In this document: positions 1 to 10,389 of the stretch, in pieces
Numbering within the stretch: position 1 is the stretch's first letter
How the letters are laid out: the number at the start of each line of letters is the position of its first letter
NCBI RefSeq assembly: GCF_022539505.1
Contig: NC_061510.1
Location: forward strand, 39,767,047-39,831,046
Reading direction: 5' to 3'
Length of the DNA stretch: 64,000 bases
DNA from: Lolium rigidum
Lineage: Eukaryota; Streptophyta; Magnoliopsida; Poales; Poaceae
Program-made: the position numbers and the translations under genes
The notes under the pieces: generated by a model
Databases searched by the model: none
The model's input: the letters and a program-made list of their open reading frames with translations, nothing else
What the model was told of the DNA's origin: nothing

Positions 1-1560
1 TGAAGAAAGCGAGTCCGGCCGATCCATTGCTCTGGAAAAAAAGGGGGGATGGATTTTTTTAGTTGTCCGGGCGCAAAGAAACAACTCTGCCCTGCATGCA
101 CATGGCTGGCGCCATTGCCAGTGCACGGCGACCAATCACACGGCACGGAGCGGATGTAAAAGTAGACCTCCTCGAGCCAGAGAGGATGGAGGCAGCCATG
201 GCGACAATCGGGGAGCCCTCGATTTGAACCAGATCGGAGCGCCACAGCTCTTCCCCACACCTCCGCCCTGAGGCGACAGAGCTCCTCCCCACTCTCGCAG
301 CTTGTCCTATGCGTGCGCGTCGCCAACAAGATTATAGTGAGCAGCTGCCAACGGTTACATTTTTTATGAATCGTCCAGACGCGACCGCGCGCGGCGACGC
401 CAAGCAGGTCCTCCGCCGAGTCTCCGTTCCCCTCCTCCACAAGCAAGTCGACGGCCCATGCTCCTCCTCGCAGCCTCAACTGTGGCGCCAGAATCCGGCA
501 CAGATTTGCACGATTTTACTTCCATCGAGTAGCTAACAGTTTAAGTACGATCAGAGATACAATCATGGACGCTGGCGTTGACGATATGGAGCTGGAAGAG
601 CAAGACTGACGGCCTGTTTCCCCTTTCCAGTAGTGATCTTAGTCCCCGTCGTTTTTTCTCTCGTTATGTGCTGGTGGCTCTGTGCCCTGGGCAAGAGCTT
701 AAAACTCCTATGATGTGTGTCGTTAGCATTAGACGGCGATTGTAAGTTTGGGTAGCTGTTGTTTCTTTTGTGTGTTCACGTCTGGACGTGCTACTATGTT
801 TCGTTATCCCTGGGTAATGAAATCCGGCCTAAGTGGTCGTTTGGAAAAAAAAAAGTACGAGTCTACACGATCGCTGATCCCCCGGTGCATTTACATGTAC
901 ATTGCGTGTACATGCATGTCTGCAGACCATATAAAAAAAAAAGATTAGCCTGAGACATCTGCAGTAGTCAGCCTACATGGACGTACATGGACGACGTTGG
1001 CGTGCCGCTTCCACGAGGCTGCGCGGCAACCTCCGCATGGGTCTGGCCAGCGCTGATGCTGTCGGTCCGCATCTCCAAGTGCTCGTCCACACCACACTCA
1101 CCGACTACTCTGTCACACGCCTGCGTTGGTGGAGCAGCACCTCATCTTGTCCACGGATGCCTTTCGTGGTAGGCAGGTGATCTCGAGTCGATCTCGAGTG
1201 CCGGGACTCGGGCTGCACAAAATAGCCGCCGGCATCGATCCCGGGCGGTCGGAATCAGACGGCATCGATCCCTCGGCCTTACTTTTCTAGCACTTGGATG
1301 CCGGCGAGCTCAAGTCAGACGACTTATTGTGGGCAGCCAAACTCTCGGCGTGCGGCTGCTGCTTGTTTCTCCGGCGTGATCTAAATAATCGATCTCTCTC
1401 TAGATGCTATGGCAGGAGCTGGTCACGGAGGGCCGAGCGGCCCACGTATATATAGCGAGAAAGGTTAGGACTCTGCTCGTAGTTGGCCAACGTGCTCTGC
1501 AGGGACTACGTTCTATAGGTAATAGCGATTAATAAGCGATTGAGATTGAGATTTTGTAGC
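1..1560. other. Unclassified, low-repeat flank; no gene recognised
   Basis: No long ORF and no recognised protein or repeat family. A short frame at 565-609 (MDAGVDDMELEEQD, then stop) is followed by T-rich, 3'-UTR-like sequence, so it could be the last codons of a terminal exon, but no upstream exon can be joined to it. A TATA-like word (TATATATAG) lies near 1447, inside CCCACGTATATATAGCG. The word CGGCATCGATCCC occurs twice near 1230-1270. This could be a decayed gene fragment or unique DNA. I see no function. Confidence 0.3.
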
Positions 1561-1706
1561 TCCATCCCAACTGCTCAAACCGGGGAGGAGTCCTGAACGT
1601 CTGGTATTGTTGTCCTGGTTCTGCAGGACGGACGGACGAAACGTAAAGTAGGATGGATCAAAGCGCATTTAGATGGACCAAACCAAGGAAACGTTAGCTC
1701 CTTTAT

Positions 1707-1711
<5 letters not shown>

Positions 1712-1739
<28 letters not shown>
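1712..1739. repeat. (TA)n microsatellite
   Basis: An uninterrupted run of alternating TA directly left of the MITE-like element. A shorter TA run lies on its right side (about 2113-2127 and 2138-2151). This fits insertion into, or duplication of, a TA target. Confidence 0.75.
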
Positions 1740-2122
1740 GGATAAATACTTCCTACTCTTGGGTGTAACTACACCCATGTCTCATATACTACCATACGGA
1801 AGTATGTACCATACTTTATCGGTTTGAGTATGTTCTTACACTATATCTAAGATATTCTAAATCAAGTTTGGTGAAAAAAATGCAAGTGAGCATGTAGTTT
1901 GCACTATATAGCCGAAATACATGCATATGTATACGTAAAAATGAGTCTACGTAAAAAAATGTACATACTGCCTACAAAGTATTATATATACTACCAAAAT
2001 AGTCTAATATACTTCATACTATATGTACATACTCTTCGGTATGATAGATACTCTCTAGATTATGAGAAACACGCGTGGGTGTAACTACACCCGGGTGTAG
2101 TATGAATATGTCCTATATATAT
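1732..2122. mobile_element. MITE-like element with imperfect terminal inverted repeats
   Basis: The left end reads ATATATATAGGATAAATACT, then TTGGGTGTAACTACACCCA. The reverse complement of the right end reads ATATATATAGGACATATTCA, then ACTACACCCGGGTGTAGTTACACCC. The ends therefore form imperfect inverted repeats of about 45 bp, each holding the palindrome GGGTGTAGTTACACCC. The interior is AT-rich, rich in CATACT/AGTATG words, and has no coding capacity. The length of about 390 bp and the TA flanks suit a non-autonomous DNA element. Superfamily not assigned. Confidence 0.6.
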
Positions 2123-2295
2123 ATATAGGTATAGGTAATATATATATATAGGTATAGATTTATACAGGAAAAAAATAAAAAAGGAATTGAAGGAAGCGTG
2201 CCTGGGCCTTGGAAAGCTGCAAGCGGAAGGTTTCTTCACACGATCGTGAAGGACTTGGCGAATCGGAAGTTACGAAGCGACATCGCTACTCACGA

Positions 2296-2322
2296 GGCAG
2301 GCAGCAGGCAGCAGGCAGCAGC
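2296..2322. repeat. Short tandem repeat, GGCAGCA unit
   Basis: About three and a half head-to-tail copies of a 7-bp GGCAGCA unit, within sequence that leads into the hAT remnant. Simple repeat; no function seen. Confidence 0.7.
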
Positions 2323-2630
2323 CAGCGACCCAGACGCCTCTTCTCCTCGCCTCATCCGATCTCATCGTCAATTCCGCGTCGAGGAAAAAGCAGCAAGCTG
2401 ATCCAGCAACAAGAGACATCTCCTCGACCCAGGCCACCTGCCTCGACCACGTCCTGTCTTTGATCCCCGCTCCCGCGACGCCAGGACGAGAAAGCTGCCG
2501 CCATGCCGAATTCCATCTGACAACTAGACTAGGTAATTCGAATTTTTCTCATCTTCTATGTTCTACGCTATTCGTTGATCATCAATGGTACTTTATTATT
2601 TTATTTTTTGTATGTAGTGATGTAAAATCA

Positions 2631-3189
2631 ATGGGGCGTGATTCCAGTGCCAAAAAGCGCAAGAGAAAAGAGAAGTAACATATACTAATTCAATCTTAAA
2701 AGGGAGTTATGGACAAATATATTATATAAGAAGCAAAAGTGTCTTCCGACAATTAGTTGGTTGGTCTTGCCACACTTGCACTGGATATTGGATAATGATA
2801 GCTTAAAATCTTCTTATGAAAATTATGAGGGTGCCCTCACAAAAGATAAAGTCTGACATTGATACCAACGACTTGTATGTTGAGCTGAAGTTTCTTCAAG
2901 AATTCATTCCAAAAGAAACCATGGGACCTGTTGAAGTTCTGGATTATTTAAGTGTCATGATTGTTTTCTCAATGCAAGTATTGCTTATAGAATTTTGTTG
3001 ACCATTCTTGTGACTATTGCATCAGCGGAACGAAGCTTTTCTAAGTTGAAATTATTGAAATCATATATGCGTACTATGATGACGCAACAAACACTCAATG
3101 ATTTAGTGATAATATCACTTGAGAGTAAAGTATTGGAGAAGATTGATTGTGAGGATATCATTGAAGATTTTATTTCGAAGAACCCTTAA
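2631..3189 (+). pseudogene. hAT-superfamily transposase remnant (N-terminal stub and C-terminal dimerisation region)
   Basis: The 3' part (2977-3189) encodes the hAT C-terminal dimerisation region: a hydrophobic ILLTILVTIASAERSFSKLK block, then LLKSYMRTMM and LNDLVIISLES. These match the signature of the plant hAT group often annotated as TTF-type zinc-finger transposases. The adjoining upstream frame (2816-2950, with FLQEFIPKE and VEVLDYL) is the same protein, displaced by a frameshift near 2945-2952. A stub at 2631-2678 (MGRDSSAKKRKRKEK, then stop) could be the N-terminus. The BED finger and catalytic core between them are missing, so this is an internal-deletion derivative that cannot transpose by itself. 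Family assignment is confident; linkage of the stub is inference. Confidence 0.75.
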
Positions 3190-3343
3190 AGAATGATGTT
3201 GTTCAAATAAACATTATGCAACCGAGAGTGGAATAAGTATGATTTTAATATTTCCAGTTGTTGTATAAGAAACTAAAATATATACGTTATTGTCGAATAT
3301 TTCACTTTTTCATGTAAGATAGGGCATATTTTTAGATTTTGCA

Positions 3344-3373
3344 CAGGGCCCAGATTTTGCCGGATCGGCCCTG
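3344..3373. repeat. Candidate 3' terminus of the hAT element
   Basis: CAGGGCC (3344) and GGCCCTG (3367) form an inverted repeat 155 bp after the transposase stop. hAT elements of this group commonly end in ...CGGCCCTG. A matching 5' end (CAGGGCCG...) was not found upstream, so the left boundary is undefined. Confidence 0.4.
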
Positions 3374-3900
3374 TTCTAGATCTCTTGCTGGCCAAAAGAA
3401 ATAAATTCTCACACAAACATAGACTTGTTTCCAATTCCACTCAAACTCAATAGTATATCATATCTACCTATATAGCACTTGTTATTCCAAGTATAGTATA
3501 TGTGTTAGGTCTCTAACCATTTCAAAATATTCCTTTTTGTGTAACTTAAAGCTCATACAAAAGTAAGGTGTGGAAGGAAAAACACCACTATATATGTCAT
3601 GGGTTTGACTCACTATGAGTAATGAGTTAGGTTAGAACCGTGCTGGCATAGGAAATACCTTTCAACATTGCACTTACATTTAAGTTGATCATCATGTACC
3701 TAGTTACTAGCGGCCATCTTGGACGAAATGAAGGTGTATTATCACAATAAAGACTAGAGTATGCATGTTAGTATAGTGGTACTTCCCTTTCTTTTTATCC
3801 GATATACCAATAATTCCTATAGTGGTGCATACATTTTCAATATTCATATTTTTACATGCTGAGTTGGCAGTTGTATTCAAGATGAACTTGGTAGATATTC
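3374..3900. other. AT-rich non-coding DNA, possibly a decayed piece of an A/B-type LTR element
   Basis: No ORF. Phrases such as TTATTCCAAGTATA (about 3482) and CTTTCAACATTGCACTTA (about 3660) resemble internal element B sequence around 29600 and 29805, in the same order. That suggests an old fragment of that family. The match is by eye and patchy. Confidence 0.3.
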
Positions 3901-4740
3901 ACGTTCCATTTCTACCGGGCCTCTTCTGCCATGGGAGCAGCAGTCCTGGGTGAGGTGTTTGGAGGAGAAGCTATTGGGTGTCTATGCGGCTATCACGAGC
4001 AGCCGTATTTCAGACATCATTCTTTCGCAGGGATCACCTCTTCCCCGCGTCAATCGACGCAGCAGCAGCCGCGTTCTCGCGTGACTCCCTGACACGAGCA
4101 ATGTCCCGTCTCACACCGATGGTGACACCCAGACCATGACCTCCTGACTAGGCCGAAGGTTCATCAACAGTAGCATCAAGATTCTTTTGACTACTGGCAC
4201 CAGGAGCAAACTCCTTTTATGGGTGGAGGTTCTAAGTGGGAGCAGCAGCCTCCTTACCAGGGTGGGTGGAGGATTTCCACCTTAGCCAAATATAAACTAT
4301 GTTGTCCGAGTCATAATTTATGCTTCCTGCTGCAGGTTACACGCAACAGACTGCGTCAGGAGGTACGTGGGGGGAGAGTGATCATGATTGTGAGAATAAC
4401 GTGGAGGATTATATCACACAGCCCAACTGGATAATTATACAAACTCCTCCACTGGAGCTCACACAGGAGACAGTATGGTGATGATGTGTCATGGATCCTT
4501 GCTCGTAACGTTAGGGCCCACGACCGCTTCATGAGGACACTATGTGGGATACCACCTCCATGCCAGGCCAGATGTCGTGGTTGATGACCTCTGTATGACC
4601 TATGTATCATACATTTACCTATGTATGCGACATGTATGGCCTATGTATGAGATATTTATCTATCTATGTTTGCGAGAGACATACTACTATTAGTTCACAT
4701 TACGATACAACTTTTTAAGTAACTTCAAGTGACAATTAAG
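3901..4740. other. Unclassified region with short coding-like fragments
   Basis: Moderately GC-rich to about 4600 with broken frames only, for example a short stretch rich in Gly, Gln and Pro near 4219-4270. Around 4590-4650 the word CCTATGTATG and close variants recur several times. No domain recognised. It may be a fragment of a retrotransposon gag or a captured gene; I cannot decide. Confidence 0.25.
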
Positions 4741-4805
4741 ATACAAATGAAATGAAGATACATCGGTACTGCAAACAATAAAACGTAAAAAAAGCGCTAG
4801 AAACA

Positions 4806-5345
4806 CTACATGGCCTTGTTCTTGCCCTTCCAACGGGCAACACTCTTGCCCTTGTTGCTTGGCATGAAGTCGTCTTCAGAATCATCATCCACCGGCGCAA
4901 CACTCTTCCCCTTCGAAGGGGCAACACACTTGCCCTTCGAAGAGGCAACGCTCTTGCACTTTATTCTTGGCATGAAGTCGTCATCGGAGTCGTCATCGGA
5001 GTCCTTGCTTGACTCAGCCCATGTGGCAGACCACATTGCGAGTTGCTCTCTTTCCCATGCATTCCTGGGCTTTTGCTTGTGAAGCCCTGCTTGCAACCTC
5101 AGAAGCTCTTACCGTATTTTCGCCGGAGTCCGACTATGCATACCTACGGGCTTAGAAAAAATCTTACCTACCTCGACTAGAAGGGTGACATTATTGAGGA
5201 GATCCTTGAGGTAATCTATCTTATTGTCACACATAACTGAACATGCAGAGGACAAAAGAGGTCTAGCCATACACTTGTTGAAACTACAATCGCCAGGAGG
5301 AAGCATCTTCGACAAAATACACTTGGATTGAACAAAAGGAATCAC
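4806..5345 (-). pseudogene. Unrecognised minus-strand gene remnant with charged C-terminus
   Basis: Two adjacent minus-strand frames, 5345-5109 and 5096-4806, can be joined by an intron that starts GTAGGTAAG after ...VTLLVE and ends at GTTGCAAGCAG. The downstream exon encodes KPRNAWEREQLAMW, an acidic stretch (SKDSDDDSDDDFMP) and three to four KGKSVAP-like basic repeats, ending in KGKNKAM. Alternating acidic and basic low-complexity tails are common in transposon-associated plant proteins, but I recognise no family. The 3' flank carries AAGATACA words, as does the flank of the neighbouring gene at 5853, so the two may be paralogues. Splicing and function are inference. Confidence 0.35.
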
Positions 5346-5384
5346 GAGCAGGTTTTATAGGCCATGAGGAAGAGAGATTGTGGG

Positions 5385-5520
5385 AAATCTTGGCGGGAAA
5401 AATGGCGAAAAATGTGTTGGGTGGGAAAATTTGGCGGGAAATTTTGGGCAGGACATATTAGCGAGAACAATTTAGGTGGGACAAATTGGGTGGGAAGAAT
5501 TGAACGGGAGAAATTGGGAT
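5385..5520 (-). promoter_or_regulatory. Array of GGCGGGAA/GGTGGGAA motifs upstream of the 4806-5345 remnant
   Basis: Within 135 bp I count two exact GGCGGGAAA motifs and about six variants (GGCGAAAAA, GGTGGGAAAA, GGTGGGACA, GGTGGGAAG). On the gene's strand they read TTTCCCGCC, which resembles the plant E2F/DP site. They lie just before the first visible codon. They could equally be transposase-binding subterminal repeats. Confidence 0.4.
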
Positions 5521-5852
5521 ATAATACATCTGAAAATAAGATACACCCGTGCACTCTAGAACGGAAATAAAGATCTTACTCGGAGGGTCATCGAGTAGTA
5601 GATTTATTAACTGATTAATCAACCAATTAAGTGATTAACTGGCCCATTAATCCCCAACTCACCGGCTAACCGATAAGCTACCAGTTAACAATATCCCCAA
5701 CATTGTACAACGCAACACTAAACCTGAAATTAAGATACATTGTTTCACCAAAATACAAACAAAGATACATCGCTACTCGTACATAAATCTAGTGGTCCTG
5801 AGTCGAGTGTGGGTGCTTCCCGGTCTTGTCACCATGCTTTTCAGCCGCCTCA
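5521..5852. other. Spacer between two minus-strand gene remnants
   Basis: AT-rich with no ORF. It contains AACTGATTAATCAACCAATTAAG-like repeats of ATTAA near 5608-5650. It also has GATACA words (5541, 5733, 5763) like those in the 3' flank of the neighbouring remnant at 4750-4760. Confidence 0.5.
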
Positions 5853-6390
5853 GTTCTTTCTCTGAACCTCACAACCCTCCTTTGTGACTTGTTCCTCTGT
5901 GTTTCTACGTGCAACCTCTTCTTCCATCCTCCTCTGGTTCACTTCACGGTTTCGAGCTTGTTGCGCCCTTAATTCCATGATTGCTTTCTCTCGCTCCTCT
6001 TTCTCCCATGCAACGGCCTTTTCAACACACTCCTCCGCGATATACCGCTCCCATGCACGCCGATGTCTATCATCAATCTCCTGCAGTGCACACAACAACC
6101 GCTCCTTGTCAATCCAATGGTACCACTTGTAGAAGGGAGGAGGAGACTAAAACATAACCAAGCAAGTTTAAAAAAAACACTGACAAATTTTTTTCCTATT
6201 CAAGATGCTTTCACATCATACAGGAGTCCTCGTCGACGACGAACTTGCGCGATGGGATGGAGAAGCGTCATAGTTGATACACATGAAAAACTTCATGCCC
6301 AACTTTTCTAAAAAACTTCCACCTCCTTCATCTTCACAAGATGGCCGCACCAGCACCGCTCCGCTCCGCTCTCACCCCTTATGGAAAGCT
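5853..6390 (-). pseudogene. Spliced minus-strand gene remnant, possibly a GRF-type zinc-finger-like protein
   Basis: The last exon (about 6146-5853) reads SPPPFYKWYHWIDKE, then a long charged helix rich in E, R, K and A (WERYIAEECVEKAVAWEKEE onward) with high coiled-coil propensity. An acceptor (TTTTAG) sits just before SPPP. An upstream exon near 6300-6224 reads KFFMCINYDASPSH, preceded by another acceptor (TTTTTTAG). The order F-F-x-C-x-N-Y, then Pro-rich, then F-Y-x-W-I-D-x-E recalls GRF zinc-finger proteins found in grass transposons, but the usual paired cysteines are not visible. Exon structure and family are tentative. Confidence 0.35.
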
Positions 6391-6504
6391 TGCATTCTTC
6401 GGACTAAATTCTAGGTCAGACCAAAGCACTCTCATGGTGTAATTTCGTGGTGGGAGGAAGAGGAAGAACTGGTACATCCCCACTAAGAAATGCCCGGTTT
6501 TACA

Positions 6505-6590
6505 GAGGGAGACGGTGAGAAATGGCGGGAGAGAATGGTAGGAAACGAAGGTGGGAGAGAATGGCGGGAATTGAAGGCGGGAGGGTTTAG
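6505..6590 (-). promoter_or_regulatory. Second array of GGCGGGA motifs upstream of the 5853-6390 remnant
   Basis: Three GGCGGGA motifs and two GGTGGGA/GGTAGGA variants occur within 80 bp, in the same orientation as the array at 5385-5520. They again lie immediately upstream of a minus-strand gene remnant. The parallel placement suggests promoter elements rather than chance. Confidence 0.4.
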
Positions 6591-6877
6591 CTGGAAACAT
6601 TAATCAACTAACATGCTAACTACACGTCTGTAGTGATCATGGATCATGCAGGTAGCCGGTGACACTGTTGTCACCAGATTTTGGCCAAATCAGGAGATGG
6701 GCCGTACTTGAGATGGGCTTGGAGAATATACACGTGGAGTGTCTCGGAAGCGGCCTTGCACGAGAGTTTGGGGTAGTTTGCCCGTGTATCTGTCTATTAT
6801 GGTAGTTTAGAATTAAAAGATAGAGTTTAGCCCGTACACGGTTAGGTGTATTTCCAAAAGTTAGAAAGTCTACGGAC

Positions 6878-6885
6878 TATAAATA
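6878..6885 (+). promoter_or_regulatory. TATA box of the Tat1 5' LTR
   Basis: TATAAATA within GGACTATAAATATG, about 210 bp from the LTR start. It is conserved at 17657 in the 3' LTR and, on the minus strand, at 60014-60021 in the Tat2 LTR. Presumed core promoter for genomic RNA. Confidence 0.65.
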
Positions 6886-6992
6886 TGTATCTAGGGTTAT
6901 TGAGAAAGGAGGACGATCACGTTCACAACAAATCAATCTAGGCGCATCGCCACCCCTTGTTTCGAGGGTTTCTCCCGGGTAAGCAACATGTT

Positions 6993-7567
6993 GCCTAGAT
7001 CGCATCTTGCGATCTAGGCAGTATCAGTTTATTCGTTATTGGTGTTGTTCGTGCTGAAGCCTTTTTGATGGCGAGCAACACCCTTATCTTAGGTGTTTTG
7101 GGGCTGACGTCGATGCTTTCATGATGTACTTATTTAGCTACGATATCCCTCGATATCTAGCCGCCCTTACACCTATTTTAGGTGTAAGGGCAGCATCTTG
7201 CTTGATCTTTATTTAGTAGATCTAATCCGTTATAGTTGCTCCTTGTTCTTCAAGGATTGGTTTGATATCCGTATGGTTAGGCCTTATAAACGGGTTGAAC
7301 GATCCGGTAGTGCGTAAGGTGTGGTTTATTAAGCTACGGAGGGATTGTTCCGGGGATCAACTTCACGTTGGTTTTTAGGCCTCTTTAGGGCTGGTTTTCC
7401 ATTATCTTACGTATCACGTTAGGCTCAACTACGCATAGGATGTTCCGATTATACGGTGAAAACCCTAGACTATCGTAGATTAGTTTAGCTTGATATTGAT
7501 AAAGCATGATCCCCATGTCCTTATAAATCTAACGTGAACCATGGGGCAATCGGCTCTTTGAGCCGAT
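6993..7567 (+). promoter_or_regulatory. Three perfect hairpins with 3-nt loops in the Tat1 LTR
   Basis: Hairpin 1 at 6993-7019 has a 12-bp stem (GCCTAGATCGCA) and loop TCT. Hairpin 2 at 7163-7191 has a 13-bp stem (GCCCTTACACCTA) and loop TTT. Hairpin 3 at 7549-7567 has an 8-bp stem (ATCGGCTC) and loop TTT. All lie downstream of the TATA box, so they would be in the transcribed leader. Hairpins 1 and 2 recur in the 3' LTR (17771, 17941) and in the Tat2 LTR (59881, 59707). Confidence 0.8.
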
Positions 7568-7829
7568 CCACAGAACAACTTAAGAGCCGATCGGGGCTCG
7601 TATTTAATGTTTACGTGTTTGCCATGCAGGAAACTAGTTGAAGCAATCCATCACCTTCCTGACCAGGTATAGGTCAGGTGGCACGCCCTCGTAAGCACCA
7701 GGACGTGTGCCAGAAGGCATTGCGGGCCGTCGCCCGAGGGACCAGGGTCCACCACAATCCTGGGAGCCTCCCGGCTCTACGGTGTTGCCCGTCGATACTC
7801 GCCGGTGGGTTTTTGACCGCAACACATTC

Positions 7830-7847
7830 TGGCACGCCCGGTGGGAC
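7830..7847 (+). other. Tat1 primer-binding site (probable)
   Basis: TGGCACGCCCGGTGGGAC begins 5 bp after the LTR end, where a minus-strand primer site is expected, and starts with TGG to pair with a tRNA CCA end. I did not assign the tRNA. Confidence 0.6.
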
Positions 7848-7885
7848 TGTCCACAGCAACCACTACGTCGACATCTGCAGCAACC

Positions 7886-10389
7886 ATGTCAAAAGCTGCG
7901 GATGAGGTGGTGGGCGAACCAGTCACGTACGCAGATCTGCCGGAGGAACACAAGAAGAAGTACGATGAGATGAAAGCCATCTTGGAAGCCGATCTCATCG
8001 GCTCTTTCATGAAGACCCGTTCACATGGCATCAGATGGAAAGGTTTTTCCCCTGAAGGTGCTCTCGATGAAGTAGACCTCTCTACCTCTTCAGAGGAACG
8101 CACCAGAGCTCTACGCCAGGAGATCAATTACATGGTGGCTCATTCTCTACACCGCCATTCTGAAAGTCTGGTGAACGCTTTCGAGCGCGTTGCGGTCCGA
8201 GTGGTGCAAGAGATCATGAAGCATCAGTACTCTCCGTCCGGACCTACCCTAGGAACTCACCAGGGAGAAATACCGCTCCAGATTAGACCGCCGCTGCCAT
8301 TCGCTCTTGCGGCGCCAGAGCCGCCGGGTTCACCGGCGTACGTTGTCTATAAGGTTGGAGGCGATCCTAGCGATTGCCAATTCCTATATGAGCCGCCCAA
8401 GGAGATCCCACATGGATACGTGTGCACATACGTGCCGGACTGCAACGCCTTGGCGCGCACAAGCCAGATCGCACCAACAGGGATTTCTGGAGTAGATGCT
8501 GACACACAAGCATGGCTGGCTAGATACGCTACTGGAACGAGTCATGAAGGCTCGGTCCCTACAGCTAATACCATGGAGCAGATCAGCACTATCTTGAGAG
8601 ACCAGTTCGGCATCTTGCCGAAGAGGAAAGCAATCGGCTATTCCAAGCCGTACCCCGACGAGTACGATCCGATCCCGCTGCCACCCAAATATCGGCTCCC
8701 GAATTCTCAAAATTCAATGGAGCGAGAAGGATCTAGCTCAATAGAGCACGTAAGCCGATATTTGGCACAGTCGGGCATGATTTCAGTGTCGGACCCGTTG
8801 CGTGTGAGGTTTTCGCACAATCTCTTACGGGATCAGCCTTTGGGTGGTACACCTCGTTGCCACCAAACTCGGTCCGCACATGGAAACAAGTTTGGAGGAG
8901 CAATTTCATGTGCAATATCACTCAGAAGCTACCGAAGCTGGCATTGCCGATCTAGCCCAGGTGCGGCAGAAGCGGGGAGAAACAGTGTCTGAATACATCC
9001 AACGTTTTAGGACTGTCAGGAACCGATGCTATTCGGTTCGTTTGTCTGAGAAGGAAGCAATCGAGCTGGCAGCATTGGGCCTCACAACGCCGATCAAGGA
9101 TCTGACTTCCCAAGCTGAGTACAGTTCATTGTCGCACATGGTGCAGAAACTCACATTGTATGAGCAGCGACACCCTGAATTGTACCAAGACAAGTTCAAG
9201 CGTCCGGTAGGCCTGGTCGAGATGGAAGAAGCCGAAGATCCTGCACCGGACACGGAGGTTCTTTGTAGCTGAATGGGCTCGGGGGCTAACCCCGTGTCCC
9301 GCAAATGGGTAAAACCTCAAGGGCTCGCAAGAGGGTTTGACTTCGATTTGAGCAAGGCTGAGCAGATTTTCGATCTTTTGCTTAAGGAAAAACAGCTGAA
9401 GTTACCCGAAGGCCATAAAATCCCTACAAGCACAGGAAATGAACGGGAGGCCGTCATCGCAAATGGCATCACTCGTTCACCCATACGACCAATGACCGCA
9501 AGGTGTTTCGTCGGCGAGATCCAAATGGCGATAGAACAAGGCCGATTGCTCTTCGGGCGGTTTGCCATGAAAGTGGACACACATCCGTTCCTCGGAGTCA
9601 ACATGGTGGAACCTAACCACTCCGCGAGGCGTCGACTGGATTTCTCGTTCGATGTCAACATGGCAGGGCCTGTGCGCCACCATGGCAAGGATAAAGAGGA
9701 AAGCAGTCACTCCCGCAGCAAGGAAAAGGAGGAGGCCGATCCACGCGACCGGCCCCAATATGGTGACAAGCGGTACCTCACCAAGGAACAAGTGAGAAGC
9801 GTGCGATACCAAAAACCACTCTCCACGCATCTCCTCAACAAATATGAATATCAGTATGACCGACGTCGGCAGTACGATAGAAACGACGAGAGACACAATC
9901 GGTCTGACGAAGACAAAGGAAGGTACCGTCGGCGTGGCAGAGACGACGAAGGACGTGAGCACCGCGCTAAGGAGAGGTCAAGGGAGCAGGAAGATATGGA
10001 TAGGCACTGGGACTGTCCCTTCTTTAAACACTGCTGGGATTCAGGGATGAGCTGATTGCCTACAATCGACAAGCTGCCGGAGTGTAGACGCCGAAGAAAG
10101 ATGCGGGGAGAAGTTTCAGTTTTCAAGTGTCTAGGGCCTCTCCCGCCACAGAACAAACGAGCTGAGTCATCTCAAGATGAAGACTTTGAGGAGTCAGAAG
10201 ATGAAGAAGAGGATAGGTACCACCGGCCAAGGTGGTGCCCCGATGGACTCAGCCACTCCCAAAAGCGTAGGGTTCAGCGGCTGCGTAGCTTGGAGCAAGC
10301 CGAAGCGCGATACTTGCACACGTTGAGGAAAGCGCGGCCCGATCTGGCCGTGAAAATTCAGCAGACTTTGGACGAAGAGAGTCGTCCAC
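7886..10389 (+). pseudogene. gag: Tat1 gag (broken, 3' end cut by a solo LTR)
   Basis: ATG at 7886 (MSKAADEVV...) follows the primer site. The first frame runs to about 8815. A frameshift then moves the capsid-type Retrotrans_gag region to 8850-9270 (LEEQFHVQYHSEATEAG, then RQKRGETVSEYIQRFRTVRN). A further shift leads to 9273-10052. The nucleocapsid part has an Arg/Asp/Glu-rich stretch (about 9840-9990), then a CPFFKHCWDSGMS zinc-knuckle-like motif cut by TGA at 10052-10054, followed by LPTIDKLPEC. An acidic linker continues to 10389, where the solo LTR begins. Gag would form the particle; this copy cannot make a full protein. Confidence 0.85.

Larger units (their letters stand above)
6666..7824 (+). 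repeat. Tat1 5' LTR
   Basis: 1159 bp, starting TGTTGTCACC and ending GACCGCAACA. It matches 17445-18601 almost base for base, with scattered substitutions and small indels. It carries a TATA box (6878) and three short perfect hairpins. Confidence 0.95.

Noticed and set aside
1380..1560. TATA box at 1447 as promoter of a host gene
   Set aside because: No ORF or exon follows; sequence proceeds into TA repeats and the MITE.
7777..8127. Minus-strand frame across the Tat1 leader and gag
   Set aside because: Overlaps the recognised gag frame and has no homology; gag is the real coding strand.
9317..9962. Minus-strand frames of 123 and 161 codons opposite gag
   Set aside because: Antisense to a Lys/Glu-rich gag segment, with no conserved motif and no counterpart visible in Tat2.
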